From Oscillospiraceae bacterium (GTDB taxonomy: Bacteria > Bacillota > Clostridia > Oscillospirales > CAG-272), in NCBI GenBank assembly GCA_015063645.1, contig SVTS01000029.1, positions 1 through 32,061 of the forward strand: a stretch of DNA of 32,061 bases, written 5' to 3'. The notes beneath the pieces are model-generated. The model was not told the DNA's origin. It did no database searches and saw nothing but the letters and a program-made list of their open reading frames with translations. Shown piece by piece: positions 15,135 to 23,834 of the stretch. Made by a program: the position numbers and the translations under genes. Each line of letters begins with the position of its first letter. The stretch's first letter is position 1.

Positions 15135-16610
15135 ATGACACGCAGAATTCTCTCATCTCTGCTTGCGGCACTGTTCGTTCTTTCCGCAGCCGCATGTTCC
15201 TCCGGCGATGATGTTCCCGCCAATACAGGCGACGAGACCACTCCCGCAGTCACCACTGAAGAAACCACCACAGAACCTCCGGAAACCAAATATGAGTTGG
15301 CTGTCAAAAATGCTGACTACAAAGGCGCAGCTTACAACGTGCTCTCCATGGAACGTCAGGCTGCCGGCAAAATGTATCAGTACATTGATATCGACTGGGC
15401 TGAGGAGCTGGAAGGCGACGTCTACAACGACGCTGTACATACCCGCAACCAGATGATTGAAGAAGATTACAAGGTAGTCATCAAGGTTGAGCAGGTTGCC
15501 AAGCCCAAGGATACCCTGACCAACCTCGTCTCCGCAGGTGATACCACCTACAGCCTTGCTTCTTTCAAGATGAATGAGATCCTTGCAGTCGGGCAGGCAG
15601 GCGGCGTACAGGATGTCACCAAGCTGGACGCTCTTCAACTGGATGCCCCCTGGTGGGATGAAGCGCTCTTCCGTGATCTGACCATCGGATCCAAGAAATT
15701 CATGCTCACCGGTGACGGTTCCGTACTGGATGAGGAAATGCTCTATGTTGTCTTCTGCAACAAGAAACTGATCAAGGACAACAACATGCAGGATCCCTAT
15801 GAGATCGTCCGTCAGGGCAAGTGGACGCTGGACAAACTCCACAGCCTCGCCAAGGGCGTCAACAAGGATATGGACGGCAACGGCGTCTTTGACGAAAAGG
15901 ATATGTACGGCTTCGGCAGTGATTTCGGCACCTCTCCTCTGCTTTTCTACGCCGCAGGCGGCAGTATCGCCGTGGCTGACAAGGACGGTGCTCCCCAGCT
16001 GACGCTGATGTCCGAGAAGAACGCTGCCATTATCGAGCGCGTTGCTACTTTCCACAATGACAAATCTTCCGTTGCCAATGCATCCCAGATCAACGGTTCC
16101 TGGACTGCGCTGAGCAACATGCTGATGGAAGACCGTCTGCTGTTCCGTCAGGGCAATGTATACAACATCCCCGGCTACCGTGAAATGATCTCCGACTTCG
16201 GCGTTCTGCCGCTGCCGAAATACACCGAGGATCAGGAGAACTACCGTCACGTTGTTGCTTCCCAGTATGCAACCGCATTCTCCCTGCCCGCAACTCTTTC
16301 CGGCGAAGCTCTGGAGCGCGCATGCGTCATTCTTACCGCGATCAATGCAAACTCCGAGGACGCTGTTGTCGCGTACTACGAAGTTAACCTGAAATCCAAA
16401 AACGCCCGCGATGCGGCAAGCGCAGACATGCTGGAGATCATCTTCAACTCCAAGTGCTACGATCTGGGCAAGACCTTCGACTGGGCAAAGATGGAAACCA
16501 ACGCCGTAACCAACGCTATTAAAGCACCCGGCACCTTCGTATCCAAGTACGATGCCAATAAGGAAAAAGCTGAAACCGAAATGGCAAAGACCTACGATTT
16601 CTTCAAATAA
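15135..16610 (+). CDS. ABC sugar transporter substrate-binding lipoprotein (orphan)
   Basis: The 491-residue product starts with an Arg-containing signal peptide and a lipobox ending SAAAC (Cys21), so it should be a membrane-anchored lipoprotein. A Thr/Glu-rich linker (about 30-52) follows, then an extracellular solute-binding fold of the sugar-binding (family 1) type, with PLPKYTEDQENY near residue 360. DMDGNGVFDEKD near residue 250 resembles an EF-hand-like calcium loop, often seen in such clostridial proteins. No permease or ATPase gene lies next to it; a terminator follows directly. The AAGGAG SD precedes ATG 15135. Ligand is unknown; a rhamnoside or galactoside would fit the neighbouring GH78 and GH36 genes. 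Confidence 0.9.
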   Translation: MTRRILSSLLAALFVLSAAACSSGDDVPANTGDETTPAVTTEETTTEPPETKYELAVKNADYKGAAYNVLSMERQAAGKMYQYIDIDWAEELEGDVYNDAVHTRNQMIEEDYKVVIKVEQVAKPKDTLTNLVSAGDTTYSLASFKMNEILAVGQAGGVQDVTKLDALQLDAPWWDEALFRDLTIGSKKFMLTGDGSVLDEEMLYVVFCNKKLIKDNNMQDPYEIVRQGKWTLDKLHSLAKGVNKDMDGNGVFDEKDMYGFGSDFGTSPLLFYAAGGSIAVADKDGAPQLTLMSEKNAAIIERVATFHNDKSSVANASQINGSWTALSNMLMEDRLLFRQGNVYNIPGYREMISDFGVLPLPKYTEDQENYRHVVASQYATAFSLPATLSGEALERACVILTAINANSEDAVVAYYEVNLKSKNARDAASADMLEIIFNSKCYDLGKTFDWAKMETNAVTNAIKAPGTFVSKYDANKEKAETEMAKTYDFFK

Positions 16611-16625
16611 TCTGCATCCACCGAA

Positions 16626-16660
16626 AGCGGGGAGGAAGTTTTCCTTCCCGCTCTTCTTTT
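16626..16660 (+). terminator. Hairpin terminator of the solute-binding protein gene
   Basis: 16626-16637 pairs with 16641-16652 (12 bp with one G-T), 3-nt loop, then CTTCTTTTT. Confidence 0.85.
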
Positions 16661-16664
16661 TCCC

Positions 16665-16693
16665 TTGACATTGCCGCCGCTTCGTGTTATACT
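16665..16693 (+). promoter_or_regulatory. Sigma-A promoter of the GH36 gene
   Basis: TTGACA (16665-16670), 17-nt spacer, TATACT (16688-16693). Confidence 0.82.
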
Positions 16694-16719
16694 GAAAAAA
16701 ATTCCTTTTGGAGGCTCGT

Positions 16720-18696
16720 ATGCATCCGCTTCAGAATTGTTCATTTATCTTTGAAAATCCGCGTACCGCCCTGCATCTTACGTTGGAAAACGGCACGCTG
16801 TATTGTATCGCTGTGGAAAACAAGTCCAGCGGCTACCGCTGGGAAAATCCCGCCAGAAAAACACCGCTGCTCTCCCTGCCGGGATTTTCTTTCGCTGGCT
16901 CGACGGCGGAAACCGAAATCATCACCGATGACCGGGACGGACTCTCCGCACCTGCCCGTGTGCAGCGTATTCTTTTCACAAAAGAGAATCAGCAGATAAA
17001 ACTGGAAATGCGCACGTACGAGAATAATCCGTTTATCCATATCTCCGCCGCCCTGCGGGGCAGATTCGGCAAAGCGGCGGAAGCGGAAAGCGCCTCCCTC
17101 GCCACCGGTATCGAAACCGCAAAAAAATCCCCCGCCAAAGCGGAGCCGGATATCATTTTCCGCTGTCCTGTTGCCGGACAGCACTTCAAAGTGCGCACCG
17201 TCACGCTGCGAGATATCACCGATCAAAACAACATTCTGGTGGAAGAGGCGAACAGCACCGTCTATCAGCGCCACGCGTTCATGACAAAGGGACAGCTGTT
17301 CTTCGTGGATGCGTATCTGGCGGACGAAATGATGATGCTGGCAAAGGAAGCGCCCTGTGCCGCCGGGCGCGTTCATGACAGCGAATACGATCTGCGCATT
17401 GATCCGGACAACGCTCTCTCTGTAAGCGGCATCGGTGCCGATCTGAGCCGCGAGGCGGACTACACCTATGACGTGCCTCTGTATGCGGTCTCCTTTGCCG
17501 TGGGCAAACGGGCAGAACTTGAGCGCGCATGGCGGGATTACTACCGCCTTGACATGCAGAGCACGCTGAAGCGCGGACTGATCGCCATGTCCAATACATG
17601 GGGCGACCGGAATCAGGATGCCGCCGTCTGCGAATCCTTTATGCTGGGCGAGATTGAGCAGGCGAAAAAGCTGGGCGTCACCGCCGTACAGATTGATGAC
17701 GGCTGGCAGAAGGGACTGACCGCCAACTCCAAGCTGGGCAAGGGCACACTCTGGGGAAGCGGCTACTACGCCTCCGATCCCGATTACTGGACGCCGCATC
17801 CGGAAAAATTCCCCCGTGGGCTGGCGCCTCTGCAGAAAGCCGCGGATGAGGCGGGACTGGTACTCGGTCTGTGGTTCTCCCCCGATCTGGCGAATCAGTA
17901 TGAAAGCTGGGAGCGGGATGCGGAAACGCTGCTCGGACTGCACCGGCAGTACGGTGTCCGATTCTTCAAGCTGGACGGCATCAATCTGACGGATAAGCTG
18001 ACCGAAACACGTCTGCAGATGATGATCCGCCGGGTGCATCTGGAAAGCGGCGGACAGATCACGTTCAATTTCGACATTACCGCCCTGCGCCGTTGGGGTT
18101 ATCTTTTCCGCCGGGAATACGGCAATCTGTTTGTGGAGAACCGCTATTCTGACTGGGGCAACTATTATCCCCACTCCACGCTCCGCACGGTGTGGATGCT
18201 CTCCCGCTACATTCCCACGGCAAAACTGCAGATGGAATTTCTGAACATCCGCCGCAACGCGGCGAAATATGAGGGAGATCCGCTGGCGCCCCAGCTGTAC
18301 GGCATTGATTGGGCGTATGCCGCTGTCATGTTTGCCTGCCCGCTGTACTGGATGGAGATGACCAATCTGAGCGAGGAGGTCAGCGCCGCTCTGGCGGACA
18401 TTGCCGCCGTATGGAAGACGATTGCTCCGGAGCTGGTGACGGCAGATGTGACCCCCGTTGGTCAGGAGCCGGACGGCATCAATTTCACCGGACTCCGTGC
18501 CAACTGCTGCGATCACGGCTATTTGCTTCTTTTCAGAGAGAATGCGCCGGAAGTGACGCACAAATTTATGCTTCCGTCCCTGAGCGGCAAGCGGCTGATC
18601 AAGCTGGCAGGCGATGCAAACGGCTGGATGAAAGGCTCCACGCTGATCTTCAGCGCGGCGGAAGAACGCTCCTTTGCGCTGTTCCGTTACGAATAA
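16720..18696 (+). CDS. GH36-type alpha-galactosidase
   Basis: The 658-residue product starts at ATG 16720 after GGAGG; a TTG start at 16708 would place the SD inside the gene. It has an N-terminal beta-rich domain (1-270) and a TIM barrel with the clan GH-D signature: VQIDDGWQ (Asp326/Asp327), GLWFSP, and the nucleophile in FFKLDG (Asp419). Asp478 in ENRYSDWG is a candidate acid/base. The C-terminal beta domain ends near residue 658. GH36 enzymes release alpha-galactose, as from raffinose-type sugars or galactomannan. It lacks a signal peptide, so a cytoplasmic role is expected. Some GH36 relatives act on alpha-GalNAc or transfer galactose, so the exact specificity is open. Confidence 0.87.
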   Translation: MHPLQNCSFIFENPRTALHLTLENGTLYCIAVENKSSGYRWENPARKTPLLSLPGFSFAGSTAETEIITDDRDGLSAPARVQRILFTKENQQIKLEMRTYENNPFIHISAALRGRFGKAAEAESASLATGIETAKKSPAKAEPDIIFRCPVAGQHFKVRTVTLRDITDQNNILVEEANSTVYQRHAFMTKGQLFFVDAYLADEMMMLAKEAPCAAGRVHDSEYDLRIDPDNALSVSGIGADLSREADYTYDVPLYAVSFAVGKRAELERAWRDYYRLDMQSTLKRGLIAMSNTWGDRNQDAAVCESFMLGEIEQAKKLGVTAVQIDDGWQKGLTANSKLGKGTLWGSGYYASDPDYWTPHPEKFPRGLAPLQKAADEAGLVLGLWFSPDLANQYESWERDAETLLGLHRQYGVRFFKLDGINLTDKLTETRLQMMIRRVHLESGGQITFNFDITALRRWGYLFRREYGNLFVENRYSDWGNYYPHSTLRTVWMLSRYIPTAKLQMEFLNIRRNAAKYEGDPLAPQLYGIDWAYAAVMFACPLYWMEMTNLSEEVSAALADIAAVWKTIAPELVTADVTPVGQEPDGINFTGLRANCCDHGYLLLFRENAPEVTHKFMLPSLSGKRLIKLAGDANGWMKGSTLIFSAAEERSFALFRYE

Positions 18697-18712
18697 TCCG
18701 AAGGAGAGCCGT

Positions 18713-19027
18713 ATGGACAGACTGGATTTTAATGTTTTTCTTGCAAAGCTGACCGAAGGAAAATCCATTAACGAAACGGAATTTTGTTTCGCAGATGATC
18801 CGGAGGAAACGAGCCGCTGGCTGGGATGCATTGTCGGGAAAGACATGCCCTACTGGGTCGGCGGCTGCGATATTCCTGCGGGCGCCGTATTCCGGACTGC
18901 GCAGGAGCTGGCGGATGCCCCCGTATTCGGCGGGCGTTCCCTCAGAGAACGCTGGGACACGGTACGCATACGGAGCATCATGGGGATATCCCCTGATGAA
19001 TGGGCGAAGATGTTTCTGCACCCCTGA
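18713..19027 (+). CDS. Small unknown protein downstream of the GH36 gene
   Basis: The 104-residue product starts at ATG 18713 with AAGGAG seven bases upstream and only 16 bases after the GH36 stop, so the two are probably co-transcribed. It is soluble, slightly acidic, and has a conspicuous aromatic/Gly segment GKDMPYWVGGCDIP followed by an Arg-rich helix (GRSLRERWDTVRIRSIMG). I see no known motif. It may be a small helper or binding protein of the glycan operon, but that rests only on position. A terminator follows immediately. Confidence 0.7.
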   Translation: MDRLDFNVFLAKLTEGKSINETEFCFADDPEETSRWLGCIVGKDMPYWVGGCDIPAGAVFRTAQELADAPVFGGRSLRERWDTVRIRSIMGISPDEWAKMFLHP

Positions 19028-19049
19028 AAACTGCATATTTTACAAGCCG

Positions 19050-19070
19050 GGCGGGAGAATATCTCCCGCC
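19050..19070 (+). terminator. Hairpin terminator
   Basis: GGCGGGAGA (19050-19058) pairs with TCTCCCGCC (19062-19070), 3-nt loop. The T-run after it is weak. Confidence 0.7.
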
Positions 19071-19156
19071 TATTGCATTTACTTCAAAAATATGGTATAC
19101 TGATATATATGTATGTTTTTCAGGGGATATCCGCCTGCGGCACCTCCGATTCCCGG

Positions 19157-19185
19157 TTGTACCGGCGCGGAATATATGATACAAT
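19157..19185 (+). promoter_or_regulatory. Sigma-A promoter before the 81-residue membrane protein and tilS
   Basis: TTGTAC (19157-19162), 17-nt spacer, TACAAT (19180-19185). A second -10-like TATACT lies at 19095-19100, without a clear -35. Confidence 0.65.
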
Positions 19186-19219
19186 AGATGATGCATATTG
19201 TATACATACGAGGTACCCG

Positions 19220-19465
19220 ATGAAACATACGCCTGTCTTTTTCCGTCGTTTTTCCCGCATCATGCATCTGTTCTGGATCGCCGCCTGCGGCAATGCGCTG
19301 TACATTCTGCGCTATATTCTCACAATCATCTCCATGCCCGGTGAGGCAATGGCGGCAGGCATGCGTTTTTCCGCTGTACACGGAATGACGGAACATGTAC
19401 TGATGAGCATGACGCTTCTGCTTCTGGGCGGCATCTGCGCCCAGATTCTGCACCGTTCCCGATAA
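19220..19465 (+). CDS. 81-residue membrane protein upstream of tilS
   Basis: Start chosen at ATG 19220, 34 bases after the -10; a longer frame to 19073 crosses the promoter. The product has a basic N terminus (KHTPVFFRRFSR), a long hydrophobic stretch (about 15-38) and a second one near the C terminus (about 63-78). Between them lies a Met/Ala/Gly-rich loop. It predicts two transmembrane helices. The tilS start is 20 bases downstream, so they probably form one transcript. Family not recognised. The SD is weak (GAGG eight bases upstream). Confidence 0.6.
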   Translation: MKHTPVFFRRFSRIMHLFWIAACGNALYILRYILTIISMPGEAMAAGMRFSAVHGMTEHVLMSMTLLLLGGICAQILHRSR

Positions 19466-19485
19466 AAATCAAGTGAGGTACGTCT

Positions 19486-20889
19486 ATGCGTCCAAGCGAG
19501 CATCCCGTAAAGCGGACATTTGCCGCCGCAATGGAACGCGCTCCCATAGGAGACGCGGTGCGGACGGCGACCGCCGTATTCGTCGGCTATTCCGGCGGTG
19601 CGGATTCGGCTGTGCTTCTGACGCTGATGCAGGCGTACTGCGAAAAACACGCTCTTCCCTGTACGGCGATCCACGTACACCACGGAATCCGCGGTGCGGA
19701 AGCGGATCGGGATGCGGATGCCTGTCGACAGTTCTGCCGGGAACGAGGCATTCCGCTGATCTGCCGTCATGCCGATGCGCCTGCCTACGCGGCGGAGCAT
19801 CATATGGGCATGGAGGAAGCGGCACGCTGCATCCGCTACGGCATTTTTGAGGAGGCTCTTGCAGCACATCCCGGTGCGGTGCTTGCCACCGCCCATTCGG
19901 CGGATGATCAGCTGGAAACCGTACTCCACCATCTGCTGCGCGGCAGCGGCATCGACGGACTCTGCGGCATTCCGCCTGTACGCGGCGCAGTGATACGTCC
20001 TCTGCTCACGGTATCCGCCGCAGACATCCGCGATTTCTGCCGTGCGGAACAAATCCCCTTTGTGGAAGATTCCACCAATACGGATGACGCGTACACACGC
20101 AATTACATCCGCAGTGAGATCGTGCCGCGCCTGCGGCGCATCAACCCTTCTCCCGAAGCGGCGGCGGTCCGCATGAGCGAACTTCTCCGCGAGGACGCCG
20201 CGTATCTGGATTCTGCGGCAGAAGATGCACTGGGGGATTACGCCGACGCGTCCATCGCTCCTGTTTCCTTTCTGCAGAATCTTCCCGACGCACTCCTCTC
20301 CCGCGCAGTGATCCGACTGTACAAAAACGAAGCGGGTGCGGCGGAGAATCTGAGTTCCGTGCAAATCCGCGCTGTGCTGGCGCTGGTACGCCGCGGCGGC
20401 AGTGGTCAGGTCAGTCTGCCCGGCGGCAGAGCAGCCCGTCTGCAATACGGCATGCTGGATTTCAGAGAAGAGATCTCCTGCCCGATTCCGCCGGAGGACT
20501 TTGAAGTCCCCCTGCACATGGGAGATAATCTCTTTGCGGAATTCGGCTTCGGTATCCGGATCGGGGAATACGACCGTGATCCGCCCCGGGAGGAACCGCC
20601 GGAAAATATAAATATTTACAAATTATTTATATGGAATTCTTTCCCGTCTGCTATAATACAAAATGAGTTATTTCTGCGATTCCGCCGTCCCGGCGATACG
20701 GTGCGGATGGGCAGCATGACCAGACAGGTACGTAAACTGTTCAATCAGCAAAGTGTCCCCCCTGAAGAGCGGAGCCGCCGTCCTGTCATCTGCGACAGCA
20801 AGGGGATTCTGTGGATTCCCGGAATCTGTGCCCGCGACAGTGAAGTGAATGGCGAAAAAACCGTTGTTTTTTCATATTTTACACTGTAA
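19486..20889 (+). CDS. tilS: tRNA(Ile)-lysidine synthetase
   Basis: The 467-residue product carries the PP-loop GYSGGADSAVLL (residues 34-45), HVHHGIRG, the ATAHSADDQLETVL block and EDSTNTDDAYTRNYIR, all diagnostic for TilS. The C-terminal tRNA-binding region has RFRRPGDTVRMG. TilS adenylates and lysylates C34 of tRNA-Ile2 so that it reads AUA; it is essential. tilS-hpt-ftsH is the classical Firmicute gene order and is present here. A strikingly AT-rich segment (20606-20660) encodes ENINIYKLFIWN before the C-terminal domain and holds a promoter-like sequence. The SD upstream of ATG 19486 is a modest GTGAGG. Confidence 0.95.
   Translation: MRPSEHPVKRTFAAAMERAPIGDAVRTATAVFVGYSGGADSAVLLTLMQAYCEKHALPCTAIHVHHGIRGAEADRDADACRQFCRERGIPLICRHADAPAYAAEHHMGMEEAARCIRYGIFEEALAAHPGAVLATAHSADDQLETVLHHLLRGSGIDGLCGIPPVRGAVIRPLLTVSAADIRDFCRAEQIPFVEDSTNTDDAYTRNYIRSEIVPRLRRINPSPEAAAVRMSELLREDAAYLDSAAEDALGDYADASIAPVSFLQNLPDALLSRAVIRLYKNEAGAAENLSSVQIRAVLALVRRGGSGQVSLPGGRAARLQYGMLDFREEISCPIPPEDFEVPLHMGDNLFAEFGFGIRIGEYDRDPPREEPPENINIYKLFIWNSFPSAIIQNELFLRFRRPGDTVRMGSMTRQVRKLFNQQSVPPEERSRRPVICDSKGILWIPGICARDSEVNGEKTVVFSYFTL
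20649..20657 (+). promoter_or_regulatory. Possible internal extended -10 promoter in tilS
   Basis: TGCTATAAT, an extended -10 without a good -35, lies in an AT-rich patch about 300 bases upstream of hpt. It could add transcripts for hpt and ftsH. Confidence 0.35.
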
Positions 20890-20913
20890 GCCGCGTATAG
20901 GGTACGCCGCTTA
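20885..20913 (+). promoter_or_regulatory. Hairpin at the tilS-hpt junction
   Basis: GTAAGC-C-GCGTA pairs with TACGC-C-GCTTAC around one C-C mismatch. It overlaps the tilS stop and lacks a T-run, so it may be a processing or stability element rather than a terminator. Confidence 0.4.
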
Positions 20914-20956
20914 CGGCAAAACATATATGGTATGACAAAAGGAGCTTGAACACAGT

Positions 20957-21520
20957 ATGAGGCATTCTGTACTGGATAACGATGTAGAACGCGTGCTCGT
21001 CTCCGCCGAGGAGATCGACCGCATCACCACCGAAATTGCCGAAAAGATCGACAACGACTACAAGGACATTGAAGGCAAGCTGGTCCTGCTCTGCATCCTC
21101 AAGGGAAGCGTTGTTTTCATGGGCGATCTCATGAAAAAGATCAGCCTGCCGGTTGAAATCGATTTCATGAAAGTCTCCTCCTACGGGAGCGAAACCCAAA
21201 CCAGCGGGCGTATCAAGATCCATCTGGATTTGAACCGCAGTGATATCAGTGACTGCAACATTCTGGTCGTTGAGGATATCATCGACAGCGGAAAAACACT
21301 GTCCTATTTGACTGATTATCTGAAGCTGGGCGGCGCAAAAAGCGTGCGCACCTGCACCCTGCTCGACAAGCCTGAGCGACGCGAGGTGGATTTCCAGGCG
21401 GACTATGTGGGCAGACAGATCCCCGACGAATTCGTAGTCGGCTACGGTCTGGATTACGCTGAAAAATACCGTGCGCTGCCTTATGTGGGCATTCTGAAGC
21501 GCTGCATCTACGAAAAGTAA
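20957..21520 (+). CDS. hpt: Hypoxanthine phosphoribosyltransferase
   Basis: The 187-residue protein has the type I PRTase PRPP loop LVVEDIIDSGKTLSYL (about residues 101-116), the flexible loop region SSYGSETQTSGR, and the purine-contacting VDFQADYVGRQIPDEFVVGYGLDYAEKYR near the C terminus. It salvages hypoxanthine and guanine to IMP and GMP in the cytoplasm. It sits between tilS and ftsH, as in Bacillus. The SD AAAAGGAG is 12 bases upstream of ATG 20957, a long spacing. Residue count matches the family. Confidence 0.96.
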   Translation: MRHSVLDNDVERVLVSAEEIDRITTEIAEKIDNDYKDIEGKLVLLCILKGSVVFMGDLMKKISLPVEIDFMKVSSYGSETQTSGRIKIHLDLNRSDISDCNILVVEDIIDSGKTLSYLTDYLKLGGAKSVRTCTLLDKPERREVDFQADYVGRQIPDEFVVGYGLDYAEKYRALPYVGILKRCIYEK

Positions 21521-21565
21521 TTTCCCGGCGCACATCGCCGTTTATTAACTATAGCGGAGGAATTC

Positions 21566-23593
21566 ATGAAGAGCAATCTGAAAATTGCCATTTTCTACAT
21601 CCTGCTGATCGGCGTGATCATCATTACGTCGACGGCACTGCTGCAGAACATTCCCGCAGAGAATGTGACCTACAGCGATGTGATCGACCTGTTTGAGAAT
21701 GAGAAAGTCAAGCAGTTCGTTGTAGAAGATGACGACACCATTACCATGCTGATCCGCGTTGTCCAGTCGGACGGCACGGAAAGCGAAACGTACGTCTCCT
21801 ATCAGCTGAGAGATATCAATCTTCTGCTGATGGATCTGGGCGATCTGATCCGTGAACAGCACGAGGCAGGCATTATTGAGGAATATGATATTCCCGCGCC
21901 TGTTTCCTTCCCCTGGTGGGTAAGCCTGCTGCCCTATGTGATCGTCATTGTTCTGTTCATCGCCATGTGGATCTATGTGATGAACCAGACTGTCGGCGGC
22001 AAGGGTTCCAAGATGAACTCCTTCGGTCGATCCAAGGCACGGCTCATCTCTGCCGACAAGAACAAAGTTCTGTTCCGCGATGTGGCAGGTGCCGATGAAG
22101 AAAAGGCAGAGCTTGAGGAAATCGTGGAATTCCTGCGTGACCCCGAATACTTCACGAAGCTGGGGGCGCGGATCCCCCACGGTGTGCTTCTCGTAGGCCC
22201 TCCCGGTACCGGTAAGACCCTGCTTGCCAAGGCAGTTGCCGGCGAGGCAGGCGTTCCCTTCTACTCCATCTCCGGTTCCGATTTCGTGGAGATGTATGTA
22301 GGTGTGGGTGCTTCCCGCGTACGCGATCTGTTTGAGAATGCGAAAAAATCTCCCGCGGCGATCATCTTTATCGATGAAATCGACGCAGTGGGTCGTCACC
22401 GCGGTGCCGGTCTCGGCGGCGGTCATGATGAACGTGAACAGACGCTGAACCAGCTGCTTGTTGAGATGGACGGCTTCGGCACCACCAGCGGTGTTATCGT
22501 GCTGGCGGCAACCAACCGTCCCGACATTCTGGATCCCGCTCTGCTTCGTCCCGGTCGTTTCGACCGTCAGATCACCGTCAGCTACCCTGACATCAAGGGA
22601 CGCGAGGCGATCCTGCAGGTACACGCCAAGAACAAACCCTTTGAGGCGGATGTGGACATGAGCGTTATCGCCAAGACCACCGTCGGCTTCACCGGCGCGG
22701 ATCTGGCAAACCTGCTCAACGAGGCGGCTCTGCTCGCTGCCCGCAAGGGCAAGCACCTGATCGGCATGAACGATCTGGAAGAGGCGATGATCAAGGTAAT
22801 CGTCGGTCCGCAGAAGAAGTCCAAGGTCGTCTCCGACAAGGAAAAGAAGCTGACCGCGTACCACGAAGCCGGTCACGCCATCACCACCAAGCTGATTCAG
22901 GAAAACGATCCTGTGCATCAGATCTCCATCATCCCCGCCGGACGTGCAGGCGGCTATACACTGTCCCTGCCCAAGGAGGACCGCTCCTACATGTCGAAGA
23001 ATGACATGAAGAACGAGATCGTTACGCTCCTCGCCGGACGCGTTGCGGAAGCACTGATCATGGACGACATCTCCACCGGTGCCTCCAATGATATCCAGCG
23101 TGCCACCGCTCTTGCCCGGAATATGGTCACCAAGTACGGCATGTCCGATCTGCTGGGTCCGATCCAGTACGGCAGCGAATCCTCCAGCGATGAGGTATTC
23201 CTGGGACGTGACTTCAACAATACCCGCAACTATTCCGAGGAGACCGCCTCCGAAATCGACGCGGAGATCAAGCGGATCATCCGCGAGGGTTATGATGAGG
23301 CAGAACGTCTGCTGAAGGAAAATATGGAGAAACTCCATTTCATCGCCGGCTTCCTCTTCAAGAATGAGATCATGGAAGAGGATCAGTTCAACCGTGCTAT
23401 GGAGTCCGATGATGTGACGTATGAAGAACTGGAAGAGATGGTTGCGGAAAAGCGCAAGAGAAGCGCTGAGGAAAATGAGCGCCGCGCCCGTCATCTCGCC
23501 GAGGAAGAGCGGAAGCGTGAAGAAGAACGCGCCCGAGAAGAGGCGAAAAAACAGCCCCCTCATATGAAGGATGACAATAATCAGCCTCTGTGA
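21566..23593 (+). CDS. ftsH: ATP-dependent zinc metalloprotease FtsH
   Basis: The 675-residue membrane protease has two N-terminal helices (about 7-27 and 118-138) flanking an extracytoplasmic domain. The AAA+ module shows Walker A GPPGTGKT (211-218), Walker B IIFIDEID (266-273) and the second region of homology [20 protein letters not shown]. The protease zinc site is HEAGH (433-437). It degrades misfolded membrane proteins and short-lived regulators. The C terminus is extended by a Glu/Arg-rich, probably coiled-coil tail (about 615-665) that is variable between species. SD GGAGG precedes ATG 21566. The hairpin train follows directly after the stop. Confidence 0.97.
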   Translation: MKSNLKIAIFYILLIGVIIITSTALLQNIPAENVTYSDVIDLFENEKVKQFVVEDDDTITMLIRVVQSDGTESETYVSYQLRDINLLLMDLGDLIREQHEAGIIEEYDIPAPVSFPWWVSLLPYVIVIVLFIAMWIYVMNQTVGGKGSKMNSFGRSKARLISADKNKVLFRDVAGADEEKAELEEIVEFLRDPEYFTKLGARIPHGVLLVGPPGTGKTLLAKAVAGEAGVPFYSISGSDFVEMYVGVGASRVRDLFENAKKSPAAIIFIDEIDAVGRHRGAGLGGGHDEREQTLNQLLVEMDGFGTTSGVIVLAATNRPDILDPALLRPGRFDRQITVSYPDIKGREAILQVHAKNKPFEADVDMSVIAKTTVGFTGADLANLLNEAALLAARKGKHLIGMNDLEEAMIKVIVGPQKKSKVVSDKEKKLTAYHEAGHAITTKLIQENDPVHQISIIPAGRAGGYTLSLPKEDRSYMSKNDMKNEIVTLLAGRVAEALIMDDISTGASNDIQRATALARNMVTKYGMSDLLGPIQYGSESSSDEVFLGRDFNNTRNYSEETASEIDAEIKRIIREGYDEAERLLKENMEKLHFIAGFLFKNEIMEEDQFNRAMESDDVTYEELEEMVAEKRKRSAEENERRARHLAEEERKREEERAREEAKKQPPHMKDDNNQPL

Positions 23594-23614
23594 TCCGGAA
23601 TAAAACACAATAAA

Positions 23615-23817
23615 CGGAGGTGTTGCATTTAACAAATGCAACACCTCCGCGAGTTTTCCTTGACCGTTTACACGGTCATTTTTGCCCGTTCACGGGCAAA
23701 AACCGGAAACGCTCGCCACAAATTCCTACGGAATTTCCCGTAATGTCCCCATTTCATGGGGACATTACGGGCGGGCTGTTGCAAATATGGGGATAATTCC
23801 CATATTTGCAACAGCCC
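23615..23817. repeat. Train of six hairpins between ftsH and the LysR gene
   Basis: Inverted repeats in order: 23615-23630 with 23634-23649 (16 bp perfect); 23661-23667 with 23672-23678 (7 bp); 23679-23689 with 23692-23702 (11 bp, T5/A5 ends); 23720-23726 with 23730-23736 (7 bp); 23737-23752 with 23756-23771 (16 bp perfect); 23773-23791 with 23799-23817 (19 bp perfect), followed by CCTTTTTT. They sit between convergent genes, and the last is a strong terminator for ftsH. The rest exceeds what termination needs. No open frame in this stretch is credible. Confidence 0.85.
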
Positions 23818-23834
23818 CTTTTTTCCTCTCTGTT

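Noticed and set aside
23615..23817. CRISPR array
   Set aside because: The repeats are inverted and differ in sequence; there are no direct repeats with regular spacers and no cas genes.
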